Shown here one piece after another: positions 9,079 to 16,817 of a stretch of 64,000 nucleotides of DNA (position 1 is the stretch's first letter; each line of letters starts with the position of its first letter). Source of the stretch: Cylindrospermum stagnale PCC 7417 (GTDB lineage Bacteria; Cyanobacteriota; Cyanobacteriia; Cyanobacteriales; Nostocaceae); the NCBI RefSeq assembly GCF_000317535.1, contig NC_019757.1:2248501-2312500 (forward strand), in the 5' to 3' direction. Below the pieces are notes generated by a model. The model did no database searches, was not told where the DNA came from, and saw only the letters and a list, made by a program, of their open reading frames with translations. The translations under genes and the position numbers were made by a program.

Positions 9079-9237
9079 ATGCCAACTACTAATGAAAATC
9101 AAGACAAATCTCAAGCAGTTGCAAAGTTAGCAGGTAAAGTGATGCGCGATCGGCAACTGCTATCAGTCCTCAGTGATAAAGTTTATGAATTGATGCTTGA
9201 AGATTTGCGCCACCAAAAAGAACGGAGTAAAAATTAG
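9079..9237 (+). CDS. Small conserved-looking eCIS protein, 52 residues
   Basis: ATG 9079 to TAG 9235-9237, MPTTNENQDKSQAVAKL... ending LMLEDLRHQKERSKN. It is a charged, mostly helical peptide with a central VMRDRQLLSVLSDKVYELML segment. The stop lies 13 bases before the tube gene ATG, and the intervening AGAGGAA can serve that gene, so the two are probably co-transcribed. I recall small proteins of this kind next to tube genes in cyanobacterial eCIS loci but cannot name a family. Confidence 0.6.
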   Translation: MPTTNENQDKSQAVAKLAGKVMRDRQLLSVLSDKVYELMLEDLRHQKERSKN

Positions 9238-9250
9238 AGGAAGTGGAATT

Positions 9251-9748
9251 ATGGCTAGTTCAAGTCGCGAATTAAATTACGTTACAGCAAATCGTTTTTA
9301 TGTAGAAATAGAGAGTACCGTTGCGGCTAGTTTCACCGAGTGTCAAGGTTTGGGTGTCACTATTAAAACTGAAAAAATTTTAGAAGGTGGTGTCAATGAT
9401 CAACAAAAAGTCCTTTTAAATCCAGCAGAATTTTCAGACGTAACGCTCAAGCGCGGTATTACCGACGACTTAACTTTCTGGAATTGGATTAATAAGACTC
9501 TGAGCGGTAAACCAGAACGCCGTAATGTCAATATTTTGGTTTTTAACCAAGCAGGAGAAACAATGCAGTGTTGGACGTTACTTGCTGCCGTTCCTACTGG
9601 CTGGAAAGCACCAAGCTTAAGCGCAGATTCCACTACAGTTGCGATTGAAGAATTGACTTTAACCTACGAAGGATTAAAAGTTGTTGATAAAACAAGGTCT
9701 GGTGGTGCAACGCCTCTTTCAACACGCAAAGCCTCAGGATACTTCTAG
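9251..9748 (+). CDS. Inner tube protein of the contractile injection system (T4 gp19-like)
   Basis: 165 residues. An in-frame codon at 9197 would overlap the small gene, but ATG 9251 has AGAGG at 9236-9240 and matches the family N-terminus. The sequence fits the phage tail tube family (Phage_T4_gp19; Afp1/Afp5, Cis1): NRFYVEIESTVAASFTECQGL near the start, then LKRGITDDLTFWNWI, and a C-terminal EELTLTYEGLKVV strand. Hexamers of this protein stack into the rigid tube carrying the spike and cargo. Length is normal for the family (140-170). Confidence 0.9.
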   Translation: MASSSRELNYVTANRFYVEIESTVAASFTECQGLGVTIKTEKILEGGVNDQQKVLLNPAEFSDVTLKRGITDDLTFWNWINKTLSGKPERRNVNILVFNQAGETMQCWTLLAAVPTGWKAPSLSADSTTVAIEELTLTYEGLKVVDKTRSGGATPLSTRKASGYF

Positions 9749-9763
9749 TAAATAATAAAGTAT

Positions 9764-12700
9764 ATGGCAGATACTCTGGATATTCATCAACCTTTGGGAC
9801 AGGAATTACTCAGTCCAAAATTTTTGTCACCATTAGGATCTAAACCATTATCAAATTTTGATCCATCAGCTTTTCTGCCTCCAGAATCAACCGATTACAC
9901 ACCAATTGATAATTCATTTCAGAATTCACCCTTTTTTACTGAATACAAATCACCGCATTTAGGTAAATCGATCGCATCTTCAGCAGCATCAGTTATTCAA
10001 CCAAAGCTGGAAACGGAAAGTTTTTCCCCAAGTCCAGAAATTGAGAACGCATCTTCAGCAGCATCAGTTATTCAACCGAAACTGGAAACTGAACCTTTTT
10101 CAGCAAGTTCAGAAATTGAAAACACGATAACTGAATCTTCAACACCAGCAGTTATTCAACCAAAACTGGAAACGGAAAGTTCTTCCCCAAGTTCAGAAAT
10201 TGAGAACGCATCTTCAGCAGCATCAGTTATTCAACCGAAACTGGAAACTGAACCTTTTTCAGCAAGTTCAGAAATTGAAACCACGATAACTGAATCTTCA
10301 ACACCAGCAGTTATTCAACCGAAACTGGAAACGGAAAGTTCTTCCCCAAGTTCAGAAATTGAGAACGCATCTTCAGCAGCATCAGTTATTCAACCGAAAC
10401 TGGAAACTGAACCTTTTTCAGCAAGTTCAGAAATTGAAACCACGATAACTGAATCTTCAACACCAGCAGTTATTCAACCGAAACTGGAAACGGAAAGTTC
10501 TTCCCCAAGTTCAGAAATTGATAATACATCTTTAGCACCAGCAGTTATTCAACCAAAGCTGGAAACTGAAGGGTTTTTACCAAGTCCAGAAATTGAAACC
10601 ACATCTTTAGCAGCATCAGATATCCAACCGAAACTGGAAACGGAAAGTTCTTCCCCAAGTTCAGAAATTGATAATACATCTTTAGCACCAGCAGTTATTC
10701 AACCAAAGCTAGAAACAGAAGGTTTTTCCCCAAGTCCAGAAATTGAGAACGCATCTTCAGCAGCATCAGTTATTCAACCGAAACTGGACACTGAACCTTT
10801 TTCAGCAAGTTCAGAAATTGAAACCACGATAACTGAATCTTCAACACCAGCAGTTATTCAACCAAAACTGGAAACGGAAACTTTTTCAGCAAGTCCAGAA
10901 ATTGAGAACGCATCTTCAGCAGCATCAGATATCCAACCGAAACTGGAAACTGAAGGGTTTTCACCAAGTCCAGAAATTGATAACACATCTTCAGCACCCG
11001 CAGTTATTCAACCAAAGCTGGAAACGGAAGGTTTTTCAGCAAATTCAGAAAGTGAAAACCCCATAACTGAATCTTCAATACCATCAGTTATTCAACCAAA
11101 GCTGGAAACGGAAAGTTTTTCCCCAAGTTCAGAAATTAGTAACACAGCTTCAGCACCATCAGTTATCCAACCAAAACTGGAAACGGAAGATTTTTCCCCA
11201 AGCCCAGAAATTGATAACACAGCTTCAGCACCATCAGTTATCCAACCAAAACTGGAAACGGAAGATTTTTCCCCAAGCCCAGAAATTGATAACACATCTT
11301 CAGCACCATCAGTTATTCAACCAAAGCTGGAAACGGAAGGTTTTTCCCCAAGTCCAGAAATTGATAACACATCTTCAGTACCATCAGTTATTCAACCAAA
11401 GCTGGAAACGGAAAGTTTTTCCCCAAATTCAGAAATTAGTAACACAGCTTCAGCACCATCAGTTATCCAACCAAAACTGGAAACGGAAGATTTTTCCCCA
11501 AGTCGAGAAATTGATAACACATCTTCAACACCGTCAGTTATTCAACCAAAGCTGGAAACGGAAAGTTTTTCAGAAAGTTCAGAAAGTGAAAACACCATAA
11601 CTGAATCTTTAGCACCAGCAGTTATCCAACCAAAGCTGGAAAGTGAAGTTTCTTCCACAAGTCAAGAAACTGAAAACCCCATAACTGAATCTTCAACACC
11701 AGCAGTTATTCAACCAAAGCTAGAAACAGAAGGTTTTTCCCCAAGTCGAGAAATTGATAACACATCTTCAACACCGTCAGTTATTCAACCAAAGCTGGAA
11801 ACGGAAAGTTTTTCCCCAAGTCCAGAAATTGATAACACATCTTCAACACCGTCAGTTATTCAACCAGAGCTGGAAAGTGAAGTTTCTTCCACAAGTCAAG
11901 AAACTGAAAACCCCATAACTGAATCTTCAACACCAGCAGTTATTCAACCAAAGCTAGAAACAGAAGGTTTTTCCCCAAGTCCAGAAATTGAAAACACTAT
12001 AACTGAATCTTCAATATCATCAGTTATTCAACCAAAGCTGGAAACGGAAGATTTTTCCCCAAGTTCAGAAAGTGAAAACACTATAACTGAATCTTCAATA
12101 TCATCAGTTATTCAACCAAAGCTGGAAACGGAAGGTTTTTCCCCAAGTTCAGAAAGTGAAAACACTATAACTGAATCTTCAATACCATCAGTTATTCAAC
12201 CAAAGCTGGAAACGGAAGGTTTTTCCCCAAGTTCAGAAAGTGAAAACGCATCTTCAGCACCATCAGTTATTCAACCAAAGCTGGAAACAGAAGGTTTTTC
12301 CCCAAGTTCAGAAAGTGAAAACACTATAACTGAATCTTCAATACCATCAGTTATTCAACCAAAACTGGAAACGGAAGGTTTTTCACCAAGTCCAGAAATT
12401 GAAAACGCATCTTCAGCACCAGCAGTTATTCAACCAAAACTGGAAACGGAAGGTTTTTCACCAAGTCCAGAAATTGAAAACGCATCTTCAGCACCAGCAG
12501 TTATTCAACCAAAACTTGAGAGTACGGCGACTGGTATTCAACCGAGTCAAGAAACACAAAATCCGAGTCGGAATACTGAAATTCCTCAATTACCTACAGC
12601 GCTGAAAAATATATCAGTTATCAGTCCACTATCTCAACAGTCCAATTTTATTACATCCGATTTTGCAGAGAAGATAACGCCACAGGATACACCAAAAACT

Positions 12701-13174
12701 GTTTCCATGTCACCCTCTCCCCCTAGCCTCATCCAAAAATCTCCTGCTAAAAATGTGCCAGACTCATGGTCGAATATCTCTGAATTACTCGGCGAAAATA
12801 CAGCAGTTGACAATAGCCAATCAATAGTTGTACAACCACGTTTAAAGGAAAACAATTGGGATGATGGACTGACATCTTTGTTGCAAAACAGTCAATCGTC
12901 AACAGCAGTTAATGTCCAAAGATCTAGTAATTCTAGTAAAGTTATTCAGGCAAAGAATAGTTCTTCCAATTCTCCATCAATACAGAAAGAAGAGGATAAT
13001 AATAACCAAGTAAGCATGACCAATGAGGCTAATAAAGAAACTAATGAGTTATCAGAAGACGAAAAGAAAAATATGGAAGTTTTAGCACGAGAAATTTACC
13101 AAAAGCTCCAGCAAAGGTTGTATATAGAGGGAGAGCGACGAGGTAAAAGTTATTCAGGTCGCTTACCTTGGTAG
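9764..13174 (+). CDS. Long eCIS-associated protein with a 32-unit VIQPKL repeat array and conserved C-terminal tail
   Basis: 1136 residues; ATG 15 bases after the tube gene stop. Residues 1-76 are a Pro/Ser-rich head. Residues 77-912 (9992-12499) are 32 tandem units, each starting VIQPKLETE or a close variant: 20 of 25 residues and 12 of 28, the longer ones carrying TITESS. Degenerate echoes follow (VIQPKLES, VVQPRLKE, VIQAKN). The last 60 residues are different: charged, helical, ending LAREIYQKLQQRLYIEGERRGKSYSGRLPW-like text, with the SGRLPW end that I associate with a protein of cyanobacterial eCIS loci. No signal or membrane helix. The repeat part is probably unstructured and may act as spacer, ruler or multi-site binding platform; this is inference. 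Several antisense and shifted open frames here are artefacts of the repeat. Confidence 0.8.
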   Translation: MADTLDIHQPLGQELLSPKFLSPLGSKPLSNFDPSAFLPPESTDYTPIDNSFQNSPFFTEYKSPHLGKSIASSAASVIQPKLETESFSPSPEIENASSAASVIQPKLETEPFSASSEIENTITESSTPAVIQPKLETESSSPSSEIENASSAASVIQPKLETEPFSASSEIETTITESSTPAVIQPKLETESSSPSSEIENASSAASVIQPKLETEPFSASSEIETTITESSTPAVIQPKLETESSSPSSEIDNTSLAPAVIQPKLETEGFLPSPEIETTSLAASDIQPKLETESSSPSSEIDNTSLAPAVIQPKLETEGFSPSPEIENASSAASVIQPKLDTEPFSASSEIETTITESSTPAVIQPKLETETFSASPEIENASSAASDIQPKLETEGFSPSPEIDNTSSAPAVIQPKLETEGFSANSESENPITESSIPSVIQPKLETESFSPSSEISNTASAPSVIQPKLETEDFSPSPEIDNTASAPSVIQPKLETEDFSPSPEIDNTSSAPSVIQPKLETEGFSPSPEIDNTSSVPSVIQPKLETESFSPNSEISNTASAPSVIQPKLETEDFSPSREIDNTSSTPSVIQPKLETESFSESSESENTITESLAPAVIQPKLESEVSSTSQETENPITESSTPAVIQPKLETEGFSPSREIDNTSSTPSVIQPKLETESFSPSPEIDNTSSTPSVIQPELESEVSSTSQETENPITESSTPAVIQPKLETEGFSPSPEIENTITESSISSVIQPKLETEDFSPSSESENTITESSISSVIQPKLETEGFSPSSESENTITESSIPSVIQPKLETEGFSPSSESENASSAPSVIQPKLETEGFSPSSESENTITESSIPSVIQPKLETEGFSPSPEIENASSAPAVIQPKLETEGFSPSPEIENASSAPAVIQPKLESTATGIQPSQETQNPSRNTEIPQLPTALKNISVISPLSQQSNFITSDFAEKITPQDTPKTVSMSPSPPSLIQKSPAKNVPDSWSNISELLGENTAVDNSQSIVVQPRLKENNWDDGLTSLLQNSQSSTAVNVQRSSNSSKVIQAKNSSSNSPSIQKEEDNNNQVSMTNEANKETNELSEDEKKNMEVLAREIYQKLQQRLYIEGERRGKSYSGRLPW
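9992..12499 (+). repeat. In-frame tandem repeat array, 32 units of 75 or 84 bases
   Basis: The array is 2508 bases, equal to 20 x 75 plus 12 x 84. All units stay in frame and share GTTATTCAACCAAA(A/G)CTGGA. The two unit lengths alternate strictly at the start and group irregularly later; neighbouring units are sometimes identical over long runs, pointing to recent unequal exchange. It lies inside the gene at 9764. Confidence 0.92.
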
Positions 13175-13263
13175 AATTACAAAGTTAAAAATTGTAAAAT
13201 AAATAAGTTTAAGTCAAGCTATATCCATTACTAACAATACATTCCCAGCGAAAGGAAACAGCC

Positions 13264-13782
13264 ATGTCAAATTTACAAAAAGCCAAACTTCTTTGTGTAG
13301 AGGGGGGCGCATCACCAATAATCTTCCAGTTCAACCCGAATGAACTGAAATTTTCGCGACAATCAAACCTGAACCCTTCAGAAGGCGCCCGCACTGAAGA
13401 CGGAATCACCAAACTCAGCTTTGCAAATCCAGCACCTTGCACCCTAACGATCAGTAACATCATACTTGATACTTATGAAAGTCAAGGAAACCTCACCGCA
13501 AATCTAGAAATATTTAAAGAATCTGTTCGCTTTGCTAAATCGGGAGAACACGCAGGGGAGCGTCCACCAATTTATCTATTTATTTGGGGCGGAACTGAGA
13601 GTCTACGTTGTTTTGTACAAAGCCTCGACTACAGTCTGACTATGTTTTTGCCTGATGGAACACCAGTGCGAGCGAAAGTCAACTTGACTTTAAAAGAAGC
13701 AGATGACTCTACTCCTAAAGGAAGCGTGGGGACTCCTGCTAAAGTAGATCGTCAAGGCAATAAACGCCCCTCCAAGAAGTAA
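13264..13782 (+). CDS. CIS tube adaptor protein (Afp7-like N-terminal domain)
   Basis: 172 residues; ATG preceded by GAAAGG. The motif FQFNPNELKFSRQSN near residue 21, then the SFANPAPCTLTISNIILDTYES and FIWGGTESLRCFVQSLDYSLTMFLPDG strands, fit the CIS_tube domain of Afp7/Pvc7 proteins, which sit between the tube and the spike. Family members often add a C-terminal LysM domain; here there is only a short Lys/Pro-rich tail. It lies between the repeat protein and the spike gene. Confidence 0.85.
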   Translation: MSNLQKAKLLCVEGGASPIIFQFNPNELKFSRQSNLNPSEGARTEDGITKLSFANPAPCTLTISNIILDTYESQGNLTANLEIFKESVRFAKSGEHAGERPPIYLFIWGGTESLRCFVQSLDYSLTMFLPDGTPVRAKVNLTLKEADDSTPKGSVGTPAKVDRQGNKRPSKK

Positions 13783-13797
13783 AATTAGAATTAATTC

Positions 13798-13814
13798 GAC
13801 TTTTGGGGGATAGT
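13798..13814 (+). promoter_or_regulatory. Copy 2 of the 17-base motif upstream of eCIS genes
   Basis: GACTTTTGGGGGATAGT, 69 bases before the spike gene ATG at 13867; three mismatches to the copy at 9012. Confidence 0.35.
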
Positions 13815-13866
13815 CTACAATTAAATGCCCTAATACGCTATGGGAAATTAACTCCTCATAATCTGT

Positions 13867-15780
13867 ATGGCTGGCAGTTACATACCCGAACCGCTTTTGC
13901 AAATTGAGGGCGCCGATGCTTCTAAAGATTTGCTCAATGACATTTTGCAAATCTCCGTGGAAGAGAGTCTTCACCTACCGGGAATGTTTACTCTGATAAT
14001 CAACAACGATTTCTTTCCCGGACGCTCAGAGGAAAAAGCTTGGAAACACCAGAAATCATTTGCTATTGGTAAGAAGATCAAAATTGGTTTTACCTCCAGT
14101 ACCACAGGAAACGCCGATTTTGATGACGAGGAGACGGGCTATGTATTAGAAGGGGAAATTACAGCCATAGAAACTGAGTTTACTGAAAAGTCTCAGGCTC
14201 CCATCATCATTCGTGGTTATGATATTTCTCACCGCCTACACCGAGGACGTAATAACCGTTCGTTCCAAAACATCACTGATAGCGATATTATTAAGCAAGT
14301 TATTGGTGAAGTGGGCATTGCTACTGGCACTATTACCTCTACTACCATTGTCCATGATTACGTCTTTCAAGAAAATCAGACGAATATGGAATTTTTGCGG
14401 GAAAGGGCGGCCCGCGTTGGTTTTGAACTGTATGTTCAAGATGGCAAACTTAACTTCCGCGAACCCAAAACAGACCAAGAGTTGACTCTCGAGTGGTTAA
14501 AAGATATACATAGCTTCCGCGTCCGAGTTACCAGTTCTGAACAGGTGAGTTCTGTTGAAGTGCGGGGTTGGGACTATGCTCAAAAGCGGCCAATTGTCTC
14601 GACGGCAACAAAAGAGAAGGTAATCACCAAAACAGATAATGGGATAGGTAGTGAAAATAGTACTAAATTTAGTACTAAGCCAAAGATGATCGTTGTAGAT
14701 CAGCCAGTTTTTAGTGCTAAGGAAGCTGAAAAAATAGCTCAGTCTCTATGTGATGAACTTGGGGGCGAATTTGTTAATGCTGATGCTAAAGGTGAGGGTA
14801 ATCCCAAAATCAGGCCAGGGCGAGTAGTGAAGCTCACGGGTATGGGCACTTATAGCGGTGATTACTACGTCACGGAAACTCGTCACTTTTTCCATGAAAG
14901 AAAATATATTACAGAATTTAGTGTCCGCGGCTTACGTGCTGGAGACTTGTTAGCTACTTTATCTCCCCAAACTCATCTGCAACCGGGGCAAACTTTGTTA
15001 GTGGGAATTGTGAGTAATAATAAAGACCCTAAAGGCTGGGGACGTGTCAGAGTCAAGTTTCCTACCCTAACCGAGAAGCATGAAAGCAACTGGGCGAGAG
15101 TAGTGAGCGCAGGAGCCGGGCCTGGTAGGGGGTTTGACTGTTTGCCAGAAGTCAATGATGAGGTTTTGGTAGCTTTTGAACATGGCGATATCCATCGCCC
15201 CTATGTAATTGGTGGTGTCTGGAATGGTACAGATGCGCCACCAGAAAAAGTTGATGACACTATCGTTGGAGGCAAAGTCCGCCAGCGGACTTTTAAAACC
15301 CGTGTTGGGCATAAATTACAGTTTGTGGAGGAGGATAAAGGCACTAAAAAAGGTGTTTATCTTAATACCACCGATGGTCACAATTTGCGTTTGAATGATA
15401 GCCAGAAGTTTGCTGAATTAGAAACTACTGGGGGACATAAATTCCGCTCTGATGATAGCAATAAGACTATCAGCTTAACTTCAACGGGTGACATTACAGT
15501 TAAAGCTGGGACGAGTGGAACTACAAACAAAAGTAGTATTAGTGCTGGTGAAATAGCCCTGACAGGAACCCAAAAGATTAGCTTGACTGTAGGCTCTAGT
15601 AGTATAGAATTAACACCTAGCGGAATTACTATTAGAACGGCTGGAACGCTCAGTATTCAATCTAGTGGCACTATTAGTGTGCAATCTACAGCTTCTTTGA
15701 GTCTGAATTCTAGTACGGTTAGCGTGACTGGAGGAGCAACTGTAGGAATAACTGGTGGTGTAGTCCGTCTAAATTGCTAA
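13867..15780 (+). CDS. VgrG/gp27-gp5-like spike hub protein (Afp8 type)
   Basis: 637 residues. The N-terminal 350 residues fit the gp27-like hub (LHLPGMFTLIINNDFFPG, GYDISHRLHRGRNNRSFQ, VRGWDYAQKRPI). An OB-fold segment follows (LVGIVSNNKDPKGWGRVRVKFP, then GFDCLPEVNDEVLVAFEHGD, RPYVIGGVWNG), as in gp5/VgrG. The C-terminal 150 residues are short alternating Thr/Ser/Gly/Ile strands, as in the needle-like beta helix. The trimer would plug the tube and carry the PAAR tip encoded next. Length is usual for the family. Confidence 0.92.
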   Translation: MAGSYIPEPLLQIEGADASKDLLNDILQISVEESLHLPGMFTLIINNDFFPGRSEEKAWKHQKSFAIGKKIKIGFTSSTTGNADFDDEETGYVLEGEITAIETEFTEKSQAPIIIRGYDISHRLHRGRNNRSFQNITDSDIIKQVIGEVGIATGTITSTTIVHDYVFQENQTNMEFLRERAARVGFELYVQDGKLNFREPKTDQELTLEWLKDIHSFRVRVTSSEQVSSVEVRGWDYAQKRPIVSTATKEKVITKTDNGIGSENSTKFSTKPKMIVVDQPVFSAKEAEKIAQSLCDELGGEFVNADAKGEGNPKIRPGRVVKLTGMGTYSGDYYVTETRHFFHERKYITEFSVRGLRAGDLLATLSPQTHLQPGQTLLVGIVSNNKDPKGWGRVRVKFPTLTEKHESNWARVVSAGAGPGRGFDCLPEVNDEVLVAFEHGDIHRPYVIGGVWNGTDAPPEKVDDTIVGGKVRQRTFKTRVGHKLQFVEEDKGTKKGVYLNTTDGHNLRLNDSQKFAELETTGGHKFRSDDSNKTISLTSTGDITVKAGTSGTTNKSSISAGEIALTGTQKISLTVGSSSIELTPSGITIRTAGTLSIQSSGTISVQSTASLSLNSSTVSVTGGATVGITGGVVRLNC

Positions 15781-15814
15781 AGTCAATAATCTGCATTCAA
15801 AAGGAAGATTGAAG

Positions 15815-16102
15815 ATGTTTCCAGCTGCACGACTTTCTGATATCACTGTTACAGGCGATCCAATCACTGCAATGGGAGTGCCAAATGTACTGATTGCGGG
15901 ATTGCCGGCAGCTTGTGTGGGTGACCTTGTGGTGGGGCCTGTGGTGACTGGAAACATTGTCATGGGTTCTGCTACGGTCTTGATTGGTGGACGACCGGCG
16001 GCACGTGTAACATCTCAGGTGGCTGGAGTTAACACCGTTACAGGGGTGCCCTTAACTACGATGGTGGCAATAGGGGCGCCAACTGTGTTAATTGGGGGAT
16101 AA
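15815..16102 (+). CDS. PAAR-repeat spike tip protein (Afp10 type)
   Basis: 95 residues. ATG 15815 is chosen over TTG 15809 because AAGGAAG at 15801 lies at ordinary spacing and MFPAARLSD is the usual PAAR N-terminus. Repeated Gly/Val-rich segments (VLIAGLPAACVGD, VLIGGRPAARVTS, TVLIGG) match the PAAR family, which caps the VgrG-type spike with a sharp cone. Follows the spike gene directly. Confidence 0.9.
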   Translation: MFPAARLSDITVTGDPITAMGVPNVLIAGLPAACVGDLVVGPVVTGNIVMGSATVLIGGRPAARVTSQVAGVNTVTGVPLTTMVAIGAPTVLIGG

Positions 16103-16174
16103 ATTACTCTGTGCTGATGGCAACGTAATATCAATTTCGTGCGGTAATCATCCTCATCAAATGCCGTTGAACTC

Positions 16175-16191
16175 GACTTTTGGCGAATGGT
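16175..16191 (+). promoter_or_regulatory. Copy 3 of the 17-base motif upstream of eCIS genes
   Basis: GACTTTTGGCGAATGGT, 85 bases before the gp25 gene; two mismatches to the copy at 9012. A HIP1 octamer lies between it and the gene. Confidence 0.35.
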
Positions 16192-16259
16192 ATTAGTTTT
16201 ACAGATGAGCGTAAAGTAGCGATCGCTCCTCTAGACTAAAAATTCACTTTATATTTACT

Positions 16260-16682
16260 ATGCCAGAAGTCAATAATAGTCAGCAGGCTGGCTACATGGG
16301 TACGGGCTGGTCTTTTCCATTACGGATGAATGTACAGGGAAGTTTACAACTCAGCAGAGCCGAGCGGAATATAGAAGAGTCAATAAAGCTGATTCTGCGT
16401 ACCAATTTAGGGGAGCGGGTATATCGACCTAATTTTGGTTCGCGGCTGTCTGAGTTAACCTTTGCACCTATGAATACCCAAACTCTATTGCTTTTGCGCC
16501 TGCATGTCCAAGAAGCTTTGACCATGTGGGAGCCGCGCATTGTCTTGGACTCGGTGCTTGCTGATCCCGATCCGCAGCGGGGGCGGGTAGATATTATTAT
16601 CGAATATCATCCCAAGGAAGGTTACGATACTCGAAGTATAGTCTATCCCTTTTATATCAACGGTTCAGAACTGGAAGGTTAA
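16260..16682 (+). CDS. Baseplate wedge protein, gpW/gp25 family (Afp9 type)
   Basis: 140 residues. The N-terminal GTGWSFPLRMN, then SIKLILRTNLGERVYRPNFGSRLSEL and the LRLHVQEALTMWEPRI helix, match gp25-like proteins, which join sheath to baseplate. Length is usual for the family. It sits between the PAAR and baseplate J genes as in other eCIS loci. Confidence 0.92.
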   Translation: MPEVNNSQQAGYMGTGWSFPLRMNVQGSLQLSRAERNIEESIKLILRTNLGERVYRPNFGSRLSELTFAPMNTQTLLLLRLHVQEALTMWEPRIVLDSVLADPDPQRGRVDIIIEYHPKEGYDTRSIVYPFYINGSELEG

Positions 16683-16817
16683 AAGTCAAGCCGAACATTG
16701 CAAAAGCTAAACACCAAAGAAAGTTTAAAAATTAATCATACTCACAAATAAATATTGCTTTTACCTTGTAGTTTTTGCCTTTGACATTTTCTCAGTACTG
16801 CTTTACAGGCAATAATT

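Noticed and set aside
9992-12499. Regular repeats that could suggest a CRISPR array
   Set aside because: The units are 75 or 84 bases, contiguous, in frame, and without unique spacers. They are protein repeats.
11092-12605. Open frames antisense to, or shifted within, the repeat gene
   Set aside because: They arise because the repeat length is a multiple of three, which keeps all frames open; they have no ribosome sites and mirror the repeat.
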